Notes: generated by a model from the letters alone, not told the origin. DNA of 64,000 nt from Sphaerochaetaceae bacterium (GCA_024405015.1 JAKSPE010000007.1:42600-106599), one strand, 5' to 3'; shown: positions 25,786-33,927, counted from the stretch's first letter. Translations and numbers: made by a program.

Positions 25786-26040
25786 ATGAGAGAAATCAAT
25801 TTCACACCATCAGGAATTTGTGCCAGACACATCACAATTGTGCTGGATGACAACAATGTAGTACAGGATCTCGCATTCATGGGCGGATGTGACGGAAACC
25901 ACAAGGGCCTTACCGCTCTGATCAAGGGAATGACTGCTGACGAAGCAATCCAGCGCCTGAGCGGCATCTGCTGCGGCCCAAGAAGAACCTCCTGTCCAGA
26001 TCAGGTTGCTGTTGCCCTCAAGGAGGCACTGGCAAAGTGA
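25786..26040 (+). CDS. TSCPD-domain protein (TIGR03905-like)
   Basis: 84 aa, MREINFTPSGICARHITIVL, then GGCDGNHKGLTALIKGM and CGPRRTSCPDQVAVALKEAL. It is the stand-alone TSCPD domain, related to the C-terminal part of some ribonucleotide reductases and NrdJb-like proteins. The conserved Cys and His suggest metal binding. Its function is not established. The next gene starts with a GTG overlapping its stop, so the two are coupled. Confidence 0.88.
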   Translation: MREINFTPSGICARHITIVLDDNNVVQDLAFMGGCDGNHKGLTALIKGMTADEAIQRLSGICCGPRRTSCPDQVAVALKEALAK

Positions 26041-27008
26041 AAGGGCTGAAGGCTTTCATGGCTTCAGTACTTTGTCTCCTTGCCATGGCACCGGCTGTGG
26101 CACGTAACGTTGGCCCAAGGCTTGCAGCCATGGGTGGAGTAGGGGTGGCGGTCATTGACGACAGCCAGACCTATTCCAACCCGGCCAGCGTGTATTTCTA
26201 TGACGGTGAGTACTCCTTTTTGTTGGGCACTTACCTTTCCGACTATATCGGAGTCGCCTCCTGGCCTTACGTTCCAAGCACCACCATCAAGGGTGCCTTC
26301 ACAGGCCAGCGCATGGCCCTGGACTTCTCCGTGTCCTTTGACAGTGAGAACCCTAGGGAAAGCGGGAACGTAGACGTCTATCAGACCACCACCATCGATG
26401 TCAATCTCAGTGCAGGCTACGGTCCTGTCAGCGTGGGTCTTGGAATCTCCGGAGGCTCGGTGCGTCAGCGTCTGGATGTGCCGATGAATCATATGGGCGA
26501 TTATCTGATGCAACTGTTTCTGGCCCAGTATGACCGCGTGGTCAACTCAGAGTTCCTGCAGGTCAAGGCCGGCCTTATGGTCAAGCGCAATCAGCTGTCG
26601 CTGGGCGTGCTGTTTGACAACATCCTGGACAAGGATGGAGCCAAGACCACCTTCAATTTCCGCACGCTTTTTGCCCATACCGGCATAGGCTTTTACTGGA
26701 GCCGTGACGAGTACTCCAAGCGCGGTCAGATGAACCACCTCGTCTACAGTCTTGCAGGTGAGATCGACAACCTGTTCACGTCCTCTTCGCGTTGCATGAA
26801 CCTGGGAGGTGAGCTGGTGTTCCGTCTGGTGCGTGACTTCAGCATCAGCGCTAGAGCCGGCTATAGCCATGTGTTTTCCCATACCGAGCAAAGCCGCTAT
26901 ACCTTCGGCGTAGGGCTTTACACGGGAAATCTGAAGGCTTCAACGTACCTGGAGTTCCCAAATGATGGTCCAATCTCCATTTCCATGAACGGAACGCTTG
27001 AGTTCTGA
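26037..27008 (+). CDS. putative outer-membrane beta-barrel protein
   Basis: 323 aa with GTG start overlapping the previous stop. The signal peptide is GLKAFMASVLCLLAMAPAVA, then RNVGPRLAAMGGVGVAVIDD, a typical start for spirochaetal barrel proteins. The rest alternates polar and hydrophobic residues (DVNLSAGYGPVSVGLGISGG, FSISARAGYSHVFSH, RYTFGVGLYTGNLKASTYLE) and ends with an aromatic residue, LEF, as outer-membrane barrels do. The specific family and substrate are unknown. Confidence 0.7.
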   Translation: MKGLKAFMASVLCLLAMAPAVARNVGPRLAAMGGVGVAVIDDSQTYSNPASVYFYDGEYSFLLGTYLSDYIGVASWPYVPSTTIKGAFTGQRMALDFSVSFDSENPRESGNVDVYQTTTIDVNLSAGYGPVSVGLGISGGSVRQRLDVPMNHMGDYLMQLFLAQYDRVVNSEFLQVKAGLMVKRNQLSLGVLFDNILDKDGAKTTFNFRTLFAHTGIGFYWSRDEYSKRGQMNHLVYSLAGEIDNLFTSSSRCMNLGGELVFRLVRDFSISARAGYSHVFSHTEQSRYTFGVGLYTGNLKASTYLEFPNDGPISISMNGTLEF

Positions 27009-27028
27009 GGAGTATCCGAAGAAGTTTA

Positions 27029-27058
27029 TTGACATACCAAATGTCTAAATACTATTAT
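27029..27058 (+). promoter_or_regulatory. promoter of the zinc-ribbon - yicC - miaA block
   Basis: TTGACA (27029-27034) and TATTAT (27053-27058), 18-bp spacing, 31 bp before the zinc-ribbon ATG. Confidence 0.7.
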
Positions 27059-27089
27059 TTACAAAGAAATTCTAACTAGGAGTAACATT

Positions 27090-27254
27090 ATGTCAAAGGC
27101 ACATAGAGGTACAGGTTTGAAGGAAGTTCCAATGGGTGGACGCGGAACATGTCCAGTCTGCAAGAGAGAAGCCATCAAGGTTATCTACGAAGCAACTGTC
27201 GACGGTGAGACAAAGAAGATTTGCAAGCAGTGCAAGGCAAAGCTTTCTAAGTAA
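27090..27254 (+). CDS. small zinc-ribbon protein
   Basis: 54 aa. Two CxxC pairs form a zinc knuckle: GTCPVCKREAIKVIYEA and KKICKQCKAKLSK. The basic N-terminus (MSKAHRGTGLKEVP) suggests RNA binding or ribosome association. A similar small protein precedes yicC in other spirochaetes as far as I recall. ACTAGGAG precedes the ATG. Its function is unknown. Confidence 0.85.
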   Translation: MSKAHRGTGLKEVPMGGRGTCPVCKREAIKVIYEATVDGETKKICKQCKAKLSK

Positions 27255-27319
27255 GTCTGTCCGAATAACCGGTTATGGGGCTCCTTATATGGAGCCCAAA
27301 CTTTTATGGAGGTCGTACC

Positions 27320-28198
27320 ATGAGAAGCATGACAGCCTACGGCTATGCTGAGTTCCAGAATGAGAACTATCTGATGACCATGGAGCTCAAGAGCTACAAC
27401 AACCGTTATCTTGAGATCAGCTACAATGCACCATCCTACCTCTCTTCCTACGAGAACACCGTCAACGAGATCATCAAGACCCACGCACAGCGCGGTCATA
27501 TCGATTTCTCCATCAAGGTGAAGAACATCAAGGGAAATGTTGAGGTCAATCTGGACGAGGATGCCGCAGAAGCCTATCTGCAGGCAATCCGCAAGATCCG
27601 TGACAAAGCCTTGCAGCAGGGTATGAACCTGGAGGCAAGACTTGCCGATGTCCTGGACCGTGATGGCGTTCTCACTTCTGTCAGAACCGATGGCATTGAA
27701 GCCTACCAGGCTGGTCTTGACCAGTGCATGGCTTGTGTCATGGAGCAGTTTGATGCTTCCAAGGCTCGTGAGGGTCTTGTGACACAGAAGGACCTGACCG
27801 AGATGATCGACAGCATCGCTGCTTCTTTGGAGAACGTGAAGAGCCACGTCGCAGAGCTGGACAAGATGATCAAGGACAACCTGACAAGCCGCATCCATGA
27901 GATGCTGGGCGACCAGAACTACGACGAGAACCGCATCCTCACCGAGGTTGCCGTCATGTTGAACCGCTACACCATCAATGAGGAGGTGGTTCGCCTTGGT
28001 GCCCATATCGCTGAGTTCAGAAAGCTTCTCAAGTCAACAGAGGCTGTCGGTAAGCGCATGGACTTCCTCTCCCAGGAGATGAACCGCGAGATCAACACAA
28101 TCGGCTCCAAGAGCCAGATGGTCGAGATCAACTTCGAGGTTGTGAACATGAAAGATCGCCTGGAGAACATTCGCGAGCAGATTCGTAATATTGAATAA
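27320..28198 (+). CDS. yicC: YicC-family endoribonuclease
   Basis: 292 aa. Family start MRSMTAYGYAEFQNENY and LKSYNNRYLEISYNAPSYLS; the C-terminal DUF1732 portion has EVAVMLNRYTINEEVVRLGA and VGKRMDFLSQEMNREINTIG ending in EVVNMKDRLENIREQIRN. YicC-type proteins are RNases, in E. coli promoting decay of the small RNA RyhB. TMDFL-QE is present as MDFLSQE. ATG 27320 has GGAGG upstream. It is in the same direction as cmk, the omega-like gene and miaA. Confidence 0.93.
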   Translation: MRSMTAYGYAEFQNENYLMTMELKSYNNRYLEISYNAPSYLSSYENTVNEIIKTHAQRGHIDFSIKVKNIKGNVEVNLDEDAAEAYLQAIRKIRDKALQQGMNLEARLADVLDRDGVLTSVRTDGIEAYQAGLDQCMACVMEQFDASKAREGLVTQKDLTEMIDSIAASLENVKSHVAELDKMIKDNLTSRIHEMLGDQNYDENRILTEVAVMLNRYTINEEVVRLGAHIAEFRKLLKSTEAVGKRMDFLSQEMNREINTIGSKSQMVEINFEVVNMKDRLENIREQIRNIE

Positions 28199-28244
28199 GA
28201 AGTCGTAGAGATCGAACACACTCAAGTAAGAAGGGATAATTGAG

Positions 28245-28769
28245 ATGAGAATTGCAGTATCAGGAAAGAGCGGTTGTGGCAACACAACAGTCAGCACACT
28301 ACTTGCCCAGAAGCTGGGCTACCCGATGATCAATTTCACGTTCCGCCAGATGGCACAGGAAAGGGGAATGGACTTCTGGGATTTCTGCGCACTGGCAAAC
28401 AAGGACGACAGCATTGACAAGGAACTTGACAAGCGCCAGGTCGAGATGGCAATGGCCCTAGACAACTGCGTTCTCGGTTCTCGTCTTGCCATCTGGATGC
28501 TCAAACAGGCAGACTTCAAGGTCTACCTGTTGGCTTCTGATGAAGAGAGAGCCAGAAGAATCACAAGACGCGAAGGTGGCACACTGGAAGAGCGCCTGGC
28601 TCAGACACAGAATCGTGATGCCCATGACAGCGAGCGCTATCAGAGAATCTACAGCATCGACAATGCGGACACTTCCATCGCCGATCTTGTTGTTGATACC
28701 CAGGGCAAGACCCCGGATGAGATTGTTGATATCATCGTAGCGGCAATTGCGTCTATACAAAAAGACTGA
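28245..28769 (+). CDS. cmk: cytidylate kinase-like protein
   Basis: 174 aa. P-loop ISGKSGCGNTT-type sequence (AVSGKSGCGNTTVSTLLAQK) with Asn-Thr-Thr in place of Lys-Ser/Thr at the end of the loop, which is characteristic of the cytidylate kinase-like AAA_26 group. RITRREGGTLEERLAQTQNRD follows as the LID. It would phosphorylate CMP/dCMP, but the loop leaves the exact substrate open. GGGA-type purines precede the ATG, 46 bp after yicC. Confidence 0.8.
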   Translation: MRIAVSGKSGCGNTTVSTLLAQKLGYPMINFTFRQMAQERGMDFWDFCALANKDDSIDKELDKRQVEMAMALDNCVLGSRLAIWMLKQADFKVYLLASDEERARRITRREGGTLEERLAQTQNRDAHDSERYQRIYSIDNADTSIADLVVDTQGKTPDEIVDIIVAAIASIQKD

Positions 28770-28816
28770 AAACAGTTATACTCTTACCTTGCATTTAGAT
28801 AATAAGGAGAACGACC

Positions 28817-29017
28817 TTGAGCATCCCACTTGATAAACTTTTGGACAAAGACGTCAACGTATACGAAATGACCTGTGTGGCCATCAAGGAAGCTGCAATC
28901 ATGGCAGCCAGAAAGGACACAGAAGAGGAGATGGAGAAGACCCACGATAAGGTCGTCTCAAATGTCCTCGCAAAGGTTCTCAACGACGAGATCGAGTATA
29001 CACCAGCTGAGCAGTGA
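28817..29017 (+). CDS. rpoZ: RNA polymerase omega subunit-like protein
   Basis: 66 aa, MSIPLDKLLDKDVNVYEMTC, AIKEAAIMAARKDTE. The IPL-xxLL start and the AIKRA-like helix resemble spirochaetal omega subunits, which bind beta-prime and help assemble RNA polymerase. The usual V-AI-E signature near the end is weak. Position between cmk and miaA supports the call. The stop overlaps the GTG start of miaA (GTGA). Confidence 0.7.
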   Translation: MSIPLDKLLDKDVNVYEMTCVAIKEAAIMAARKDTEEEMEKTHDKVVSNVLAKVLNDEIEYTPAEQ

Positions 29018-29982
29018 GAACTTCCTGTCCAGGTAATAGAGCAATATTTCTCTTCGGTCCGACAGCAGTGGGCAAGACCCAACTGCTGTTTGATTTTTTT
29101 TCCGAGACAGGCGAAGTCGTCAATGCCGACTCCGTCCAGGTGTACCGCAAACTGGACATCGGTTCTGCCAAGGCCGATGACGAGACCCGAAAGCGAATTC
29201 CACACCATCTGATTGATATCCTGGACCCTTGGGAGACCTTCAATGTCGCGGATTTCATCCGCTATGCTGATGCGGCATGTAGTGATATCTGGAGCCGCGG
29301 TAAGCTTCCAGTGATCTCCGGCGGTACCGCTTTTTATTTCAAACATTTCATGTTCGGTCTCTCCGAAGCTCCTCAGGCAGACCCTGAGATCCGAAAGACC
29401 GTCGACCTTTACATGCGCGACCAGGGCCTTGCCAAGGCACATGACTATCTGAAGATCGTCGACCCTGTGTCTGCCGCCCGTATCAATCCAAACGATGCCT
29501 ATCGCATCTCCCGCGCCATTGAGGTGTTCCGCCAGAGTGGGCGTCCGCTTTCCAGCTTTGCACTTCCGACCACTCCTAGAAATGACATGAAGATCCTTGC
29601 CATAGGACTTTGTCGTGACAAGGCCATCTTGGATGAGCGCATCCGTCTTCGTGTCTCCATCATGTTCCAACAGGGCATTGTCGATGAGATCCGCTCTCTT
29701 CTGGAGCTTGGCGCAAATCCGCAGTGGCAGAGCATGCAGGGCATTGGCTATCACGAGTTCATGGACCGTGTATGGATAGGCGAGAAGGCCTCTTCCATCC
29801 GTGCCTTGGACAGCCTTTCCAAACTCGATTATGAGGATATCACACAGCAGATTGTCATGAACTCCATCCATTACGCAAAGCGACAGATGACCTTCTTCAA
29901 GAGCTTTGCCGATGTCCATTGGATCAGCCCTGAGAACACAACAGAGCTGAAGGCCCTGATGGACGAGTTTCTGAAAGACTGA
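29014..29982 (+). CDS. miaA: tRNA dimethylallyltransferase
   Basis: 322 aa with a GTG start overlapping the stop of the previous gene. P-loop IFLFGPTAVGKTQLLFDF; VNADSVQVYRKLDIGSAKAD and HHLIDILDPWETFNVADF; ISGGTAFYFKHFMFGLSEAP; C-terminal MQGIGYHEFMD and YAKRQMTFFK. It adds the dimethylallyl group to A37 of tRNAs that read U-starting codons. It is the last gene of the housekeeping block before the ATPase island. Confidence 0.96.
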   Translation: MRTSCPGNRAIFLFGPTAVGKTQLLFDFFSETGEVVNADSVQVYRKLDIGSAKADDETRKRIPHHLIDILDPWETFNVADFIRYADAACSDIWSRGKLPVISGGTAFYFKHFMFGLSEAPQADPEIRKTVDLYMRDQGLAKAHDYLKIVDPVSAARINPNDAYRISRAIEVFRQSGRPLSSFALPTTPRNDMKILAIGLCRDKAILDERIRLRVSIMFQQGIVDEIRSLLELGANPQWQSMQGIGYHEFMDRVWIGEKASSIRALDSLSKLDYEDITQQIVMNSIHYAKRQMTFFKSFADVHWISPENTTELKALMDEFLKD

Positions 29983-30040
29983 TGATAATTGTTGCCCGCT
30001 AGGGGCTTTCAATCCTGAATGGGATAATGTATGATGAACT

Positions 30041-30079
30041 CAGTTTCGAAACTTTAAAAAAAATGAAGTTTTGAAACTG
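30041..30079 (+). promoter_or_regulatory. palindromic leader operator of ATPase 1
   Basis: CAGTTTCGAAACTT (30041-30054) is repeated in inverse as AAGTTTTGAAACTG (30066-30079), 13 of 14 bases matching. Each arm is itself nearly palindromic around TTTCGAAA. It lies just before the ATG at 30087, overlapping the ribosome-binding region, with GATAAT at 30023 as a possible -10 box. The same arm sequence recurs at the gene's 3' end. Confidence 0.75.
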
Positions 30080-30086
30080 GGGATCT

Positions 30087-31304
30087 ATGAAGCACATACA
30101 AAGAGTTGATTACCTAAGACGCCTGGAAGGGCTCGTAGGCACGCCTGATATCAAGATAATCACGGGAATAAGAAGATCTGGAAAATCTCAGCTATTGAAG
30201 GATTTTATGGATCTTTTGCGATCTTCAGACAACAAGCGGAATATCATTTCCATTGATCTTCTGGATCTCGATAATGAGGAACTTAAGGATTATAGAAAGC
30301 TGCATTCTTTCATCAAAGACCATCTGAAGGAGAAAGAGGACAACTTCCTTTTCATTGATGAAGTTCAGATGTGTCCGAAATTCGAGCTTGCCGTTAACAG
30401 TATCCACGCCAAGGGAAATGTGGATATCTATTTGACCGGCTCCAATGCATTTCTTCTCAGTTCTGATTTGGCGACACTTTTTACCGGTAGGTTTCTTGAG
30501 ATCAAGGTTTTTCCTTTCAGCTTCAAGGAATATCTCGAATATTGGGATTTCTCTGGAAATCGAGACCAGATGCTTGATTCCTATATGTTAAAGGGTGGAC
30601 TTGCAGGTTCCTTTGCATACGAGAACGAAGTGGATAGGGTTTCCTACATCCGCGATGTTTTTGAGACAATTGTGACACGAGATCTTGTCCAGAAATATGA
30701 AATCAAAGATACCGATGTACTGATGCATCTTGCACAGTATCTGATGGACAACATATCCAATCTGTCTTCGCCAAACAGAATCGGCAATATCCTTCGAGAG
30801 ACGATTCCTACTGCGAATCATGTGACAATCGGTCGCTATTGCGACTATTTGTGTAGGGCTTTCGTTTTCTACGATATCGCACGCTATGATATTCGTGGAA
30901 GCAAATATCTGGAGTCTTTAAGTAAACTGTATCTTGCTGATACAGGGATACGATATGCAATGTTGGGTACAAGGAACATTGATTTCGGTCGAGCCTATGA
31001 GAACATTGTCTGCATAGAACTTCTTAGAAGAGGCTATGAGATATATGTCGGAATGTTGTACCAGAAAGAAGTTGATTTTGTCGCCATGAGAGGCGATGAG
31101 AAGATGTACATCCAAGTCTCTGATGACATTTCCAGTGAAACGACACTTGAGCGAGAACTGGCACCTCTTAGACGAATCAAAGATAACTACCCAAAGTTTG
31201 TGATTGCGAAAACTGGGCATCCGTCCTATTCGATTGAAGGGATTCGAATTCTGAATCTTGCCGATTGGCTGTGTGACAAAGAGACTGTAGTTTCGAAACT
31301 TTAA
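30087..31304 (+). CDS. AAA+ ATPase with DUF4143-type C-terminus, copy 1
   Basis: 405 aa. Walker A IITGIRRSGKSQLLKDF near residue 30; Walker B NFLFIDEVQMCPKFELAVN; sensor DIYLTGSNAFLLSSDLATLFTGR; then FPFSFKEYLEYW. The C-terminal half (RDVFETIVTRDLVQKYEI, YLADTGIRYAMLG, ENIVCIELLRRGYEIYVG, EVDFVAMRGDEKMYIQVSD) is the DUF4143 part with a PD-(D/E)xK-like E-V-DFV motif. The function of the family is unknown; multiple copies per genome are common in spirochaetes and Bacteroidetes. The last four codons (V-S-K-L) lie in a palindrome matching the one upstream. It is about 70% similar by eye to copy 2. Confidence 0.9.
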   Translation: MKHIQRVDYLRRLEGLVGTPDIKIITGIRRSGKSQLLKDFMDLLRSSDNKRNIISIDLLDLDNEELKDYRKLHSFIKDHLKEKEDNFLFIDEVQMCPKFELAVNSIHAKGNVDIYLTGSNAFLLSSDLATLFTGRFLEIKVFPFSFKEYLEYWDFSGNRDQMLDSYMLKGGLAGSFAYENEVDRVSYIRDVFETIVTRDLVQKYEIKDTDVLMHLAQYLMDNISNLSSPNRIGNILRETIPTANHVTIGRYCDYLCRAFVFYDIARYDIRGSKYLESLSKLYLADTGIRYAMLGTRNIDFGRAYENIVCIELLRRGYEIYVGMLYQKEVDFVAMRGDEKMYIQVSDDISSETTLERELAPLRRIKDNYPKFVIAKTGHPSYSIEGIRILNLADWLCDKETVVSKL

Positions 31305-31323
31305 ATTTTTTAAAGTTTCGAAA
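31291..31323. repeat. perfect inverted repeat at the ATPase 1 3' end
   Basis: TTTCGAAACTTTAAA (31291-31305) and TTTAAAGTTTCGAAA (31309-31323), 15-bp perfect arms with a 3-nt loop. The arms carry the same TTTCGAAACTT core as the upstream operator. The ATPase stop codon is inside the left arm. It may double as a terminator or mark the boundary of a mobile cassette. Confidence 0.8.
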
Positions 31324-31380
31324 CCGGATAAATGTCTCGTATCTTTTTTATGTCTCAAAACTGCGATTGTGGGCAGGCTG

Positions 31381-31501
31381 TGAAATGCCTGTGTGTTCTA
31401 GCCTGCAGGGCGGCAAGTGGGCCGCAAAGCCAAACGCAGCCGCGCGCATGGTGGGTCCAGTGGACAGCACACATCAGGCCTTGCACGGTCTGTACACATG
31501 A
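31381..31501 (-). repeat. ~120-nt structured element, copy 2 of 3
   Basis: Reverse complement of the family at 11230 and 43419, with TCATGTG, AAGGCCTGATG, CGGCCCACTTGCC and AGGCTAGAACACACAGGC in order. The closing helix reads GCCTG-A-TGTGT with ACACA-CAGGC, so two base pairs differ from copies 1 and 3 and both changes keep pairing. It lies 58 bp after the ATPase 1 palindrome. No coding frame is credible between here and the vapB-like gene. Confidence 0.7.
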
Positions 31502-31689
31502 GCGGAAGCCTTATCAAACCCTCAGTTTCACTCGATCAATGATGGATCCCTGATTTTCGCATTTTTTCAGGAAAGTATGGTATGCACTACATGAAATACA
31601 ATGGTTTCGACAGTTTTCAGGTATTTGTTTGAATGAAGAAACCAGATTTACTTGCATTAATGTCATCATTTGAGAACACCTTGAGAGGG

Positions 31690-31731
31690 TTTGGCCAAAA
31701 AAATTTCAATTTGGCCAAAATGTGTTATGAT
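31690..31731 (+). promoter_or_regulatory. double palindromic operator and promoter of the PIN toxin-antitoxin pair
   Basis: TTTGGCCAAA occurs at 31690-31699 and 31710-31719, 20 bp apart (two helical turns). TATGAT at 31726-31731 is a likely -10 box, so both sites cover the promoter, as expected for conditional autoregulation by an antitoxin-toxin complex. Confidence 0.75.
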
Positions 31732-31768
31732 AATGGTGAGATTCTTCATATACATGGGAGGTACTGCC

Positions 31769-32089
31769 ATGCCAAAAACTGAAATAGAGGATTTTGCGAC
31801 GTTGTCCGTCTCCGTAGGGGAGCTTAAGGATAACCTTTCCCGTTACCTTCGCTATGTGGAAGAGGATGATGCCAGAATTGAAATCACACGACACTCAAAG
31901 GTTGTTGCTGTTCTGGTGAATCCGAAATCCAATGAGGCCAAAACGGCAGGGAAAAGGTTTCTTGAAGATCTTGATGCATTCAAGGCCCAATTCAACTATG
32001 CCCTTACCAATGAGGATGTGGATGCGATGTTTGTCAGAGACAAGACACCATGTACGTCCTTGCGCCATCCAGAGGATTTTGAGGACTGA
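31769..32089 (+). CDS. Phd/YefM-like antitoxin
   Basis: 106 aa. The N-terminal half (LSVSVGELKDNLSRYLRYVE, RIEITRHSKVVAVLVNP) is the Phd/YefM fold that binds DNA as a dimer; the C-terminal part (FLEDLDAFKAQFNYALTNED) should wrap the toxin. ATG 31769 is chosen since GGGAGG lies 7 nt upstream; the earlier frame starts inside the operator. Its stop overlaps the toxin start (TGATG). It should neutralise the downstream PIN nuclease and repress the operon through the TTTGGCCAAA sites. Confidence 0.9.
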   Translation: MPKTEIEDFATLSVSVGELKDNLSRYLRYVEEDDARIEITRHSKVVAVLVNPKSNEAKTAGKRFLEDLDAFKAQFNYALTNEDVDAMFVRDKTPCTSLRHPEDFED

Positions 32090-32517
32090 TGATGAAAATG
32101 TATTTGCTCGATACCAACATGGTGTCCGAAACCACTAAGCCGTTTCCAGATCCGAAGGTCCTCAAACGGATTGCCGACAGAATCGGCTTATGCTGTCTCA
32201 GCTCCATCACATTATCGGAGATTGTCCGTGGCTATCAGGAGAAAAGTGAAGGGAAAAAGAAAGGTGAACTGTTTACCTTTGCCGTGGATTATCTTCAGCA
32301 AAACTACGAGATTGTCCCATTTGGCGTTCATGAAGGCTGGATCTATGCGGATCTCACGGTACGGCTCAAGGAAAAGGGAAGACCTGTACCGATTTTGGAC
32401 TGCATGATTGCAGCGACAGCGATTGCGAACAACCTGGTTCTGGTCACAAGAAACATAAAGGATTTTGAGCCGATTTCAGAGGTTTCGTCGCTGATGCTGG
32501 AGAACTGGTTTGAATGA
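32089..32517 (+). CDS. PIN-domain toxin (VapC-like)
   Basis: 142 aa. PIN acidic residues are in order: YLLDTNMVSETTKPFP, ITLSEIVRGYQ, PVPILDCMIAATAIANNLVLVTRN. It is a likely RNase cutting tRNA or rRNA when free of antitoxin. The start is ATG 32089 or 32092, overlapping the antitoxin stop. Its last 39 bp (32479-32517) recur exactly at 33889-33927, beyond the ATPase 2 gene, which suggests the ATPase cassette entered at this gene's 3' end. Confidence 0.9.
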   Translation: MMKMYLLDTNMVSETTKPFPDPKVLKRIADRIGLCCLSSITLSEIVRGYQEKSEGKKKGELFTFAVDYLQQNYEIVPFGVHEGWIYADLTVRLKEKGRPVPILDCMIAATAIANNLVLVTRNIKDFEPISEVSSLMLENWFE

Positions 32518-32563
32518 CATGTAGGGCTGTATCAGATTCCGACTTTCTAAACGTCTTGGTTTC

Positions 32564-33757
32564 TTACCCATTCACCAGCCACAGTGCAATATCCCAGATG
32601 GCAATTCCTTCGTACTGGAATTTGGGATGCCTTGTTCTCGCAATTATCAACTTTGGATATGCGTCTTTAATGCTTAAAAGTGGAGAGGACTCTCTCTCCA
32701 TTGTCTCCTTGCTGGAAATGTTATCGCTTACTTGGATGTAGAGTTTTTCATTCCTCTTTATGGCTACAAAATCAATTTCCTTCTGGTAGAGAACCCCTGT
32801 GTAAACCTCATAACCACGGCGTAGAAGCTCTATGCATACAATATTCTCGTAAACTTTGCCATAGTCGTAGTTCTTGGTTCCATGTTTTGAGTATTTGAAA
32901 GAATGGTCTGCAAGGTAATATTTATCCTGACTTGCCAGATATCTTTTCCCTTTTATATCGTATCGACGGATTTTATAGTACGCATAAGATGCACAAAGAT
33001 ACTTGATATATGAGGAGACTGTCTTGTCGTCAGTTTTGCTTCCCTTGGAAGTTAATGTATTGGCAATAGATCTTGCTGAGACTTCAGAAGAGATATTATC
33101 AACAAGGAAATCATTTAAAGAATCCAGAAGTGAATCATTTCTGATTCTGTATTTTTGCTGAATGTCTCGAACAATCAGAGTTTCAAAAACCTCATTCAAA
33201 TAATTGTACTTGTCTTCAATGGAACCATACAAATAGGAGCCTGACATCCCACCTTCCATTTCAAAGCGGTCAAAGGCTTGCTGTATATCCGAATCTGCAA
33301 AATAGGAAAGGAATTCTTTAAAGCTAAAAGGAAAAACTTCAACAGAATAGGTTCTGCCTGTAAATAAAGTTGCAAGATCATTTGAGAGAAGAAATGCATT
33401 TGAGCCGGTAATATAGATATGATATTTTTCTGAAGCATGAAAAGAATTGATTGCTTGTTCAAAATCTTTACAGAGCTGGACTTCGTCTATCAGAAGAAAG
33501 TTTTCTTTTGTTTGCGCGAACTGCTTCTCAACATATTCATTTAGAGCTTCAGCATGTTTTATGGAAGAGAACTGAAAGAGATTGTAATTGATGTGAATGA
33601 TATTTGCATCCGGGATGGTTTTGTTCAGATAACCAATGAACATTTCAAGAAGTTTTGATTTTCCACTTCTACGGATTCCTGTAATTACTTTTATATCCGG
33701 AGTATGAATGGTATTTTTCAGTTTGTCCAAATAATCAGTTCTCTCTATTAGTTTCAT
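32564..33757 (-). CDS. AAA+ ATPase with DUF4143-type C-terminus, copy 2
   Basis: 397 aa. MKLIERTDYLDKLKNTIHTP, Walker A KVITGIRRSGKSKLLEMF, Walker B NFLLIDEVQLCKDFEQAIN, sensor IYITGSNAFLLSNDLATLFT, C-terminal YYLADHSFKYSKHGTKNYDY, EIDFVAIKRNEKLYIQVSDN. It is closest to copy 1. Base composition is more AT-rich than the housekeeping genes, hinting at transfer. There is no recognisable ribosome-binding site before the ATG. It converges on the PIN toxin, 46 bp from its stop, and its upstream side abuts a second copy of the toxin 3' end. Confidence 0.9.
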   Translation of the reverse strand: MKLIERTDYLDKLKNTIHTPDIKVITGIRRSGKSKLLEMFIGYLNKTIPDANIIHINYNLFQFSSIKHAEALNEYVEKQFAQTKENFLLIDEVQLCKDFEQAINSFHASEKYHIYITGSNAFLLSNDLATLFTGRTYSVEVFPFSFKEFLSYFADSDIQQAFDRFEMEGGMSGSYLYGSIEDKYNYLNEVFETLIVRDIQQKYRIRNDSLLDSLNDFLVDNISSEVSARSIANTLTSKGSKTDDKTVSSYIKYLCASYAYYKIRRYDIKGKRYLASQDKYYLADHSFKYSKHGTKNYDYGKVYENIVCIELLRRGYEVYTGVLYQKEIDFVAIKRNEKLYIQVSDNISSKETMERESSPLLSIKDAYPKLIIARTRHPKFQYEGIAIWDIALWLVNG

Positions 33758-33763
33758 ATTCTA

Positions 33764-33816
33764 ATTTTGCAATATCTATTCCGCAAAATCAAGATTTTTT
33801 TAAAAATGCGGAATAG
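33764..33816 (-). promoter_or_regulatory. nested palindromes upstream of ATPase 2
   Basis: CTATTCCGCA (33776-33785) pairs with TGCGGAATAG (33807-33816), 10 bp perfect with a 21-nt AT-rich loop. ATTTTGC (33764-33770) also pairs with GCAAAAT (about 33783-33789). On the minus strand TTGCGG and TAGAAT lie 17 bp apart next to the ATG. A private operator for ATPase 2 is likely. Confidence 0.65.
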
Positions 33817-33870
33817 GAGATTCGCCGTACCATTGTTAGGCCCTATTATTCCTGTGTCATTGACATCATG

Positions 33871-33927
33871 GATTTCGAGCCTATCGCTGAGGTTTCGTCG
33901 CTGATGCTGGAGAACTGGTTTGAATGA
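33871..33927 (+). pseudogene. 3' remnant of a second PIN toxin gene
   Basis: Encodes DFEPIAEVSSLMLENWFE and a stop, against DFEPISEVSSLMLENWFE in the intact toxin. The last 39 bp are identical; the 18 bp before differ at five positions, almost all silent. Nothing upstream matches the toxin. It is therefore either one end of an insertion that duplicated the target or the trace of a diverged tandem toxin gene. Confidence 0.8.

Noticed and set aside
26037..27008. Periplasmic binding protein for the Liv-type transporter
   Set aside because: Too short, barrel-like alternation with an aromatic end, and far from the transporter genes.
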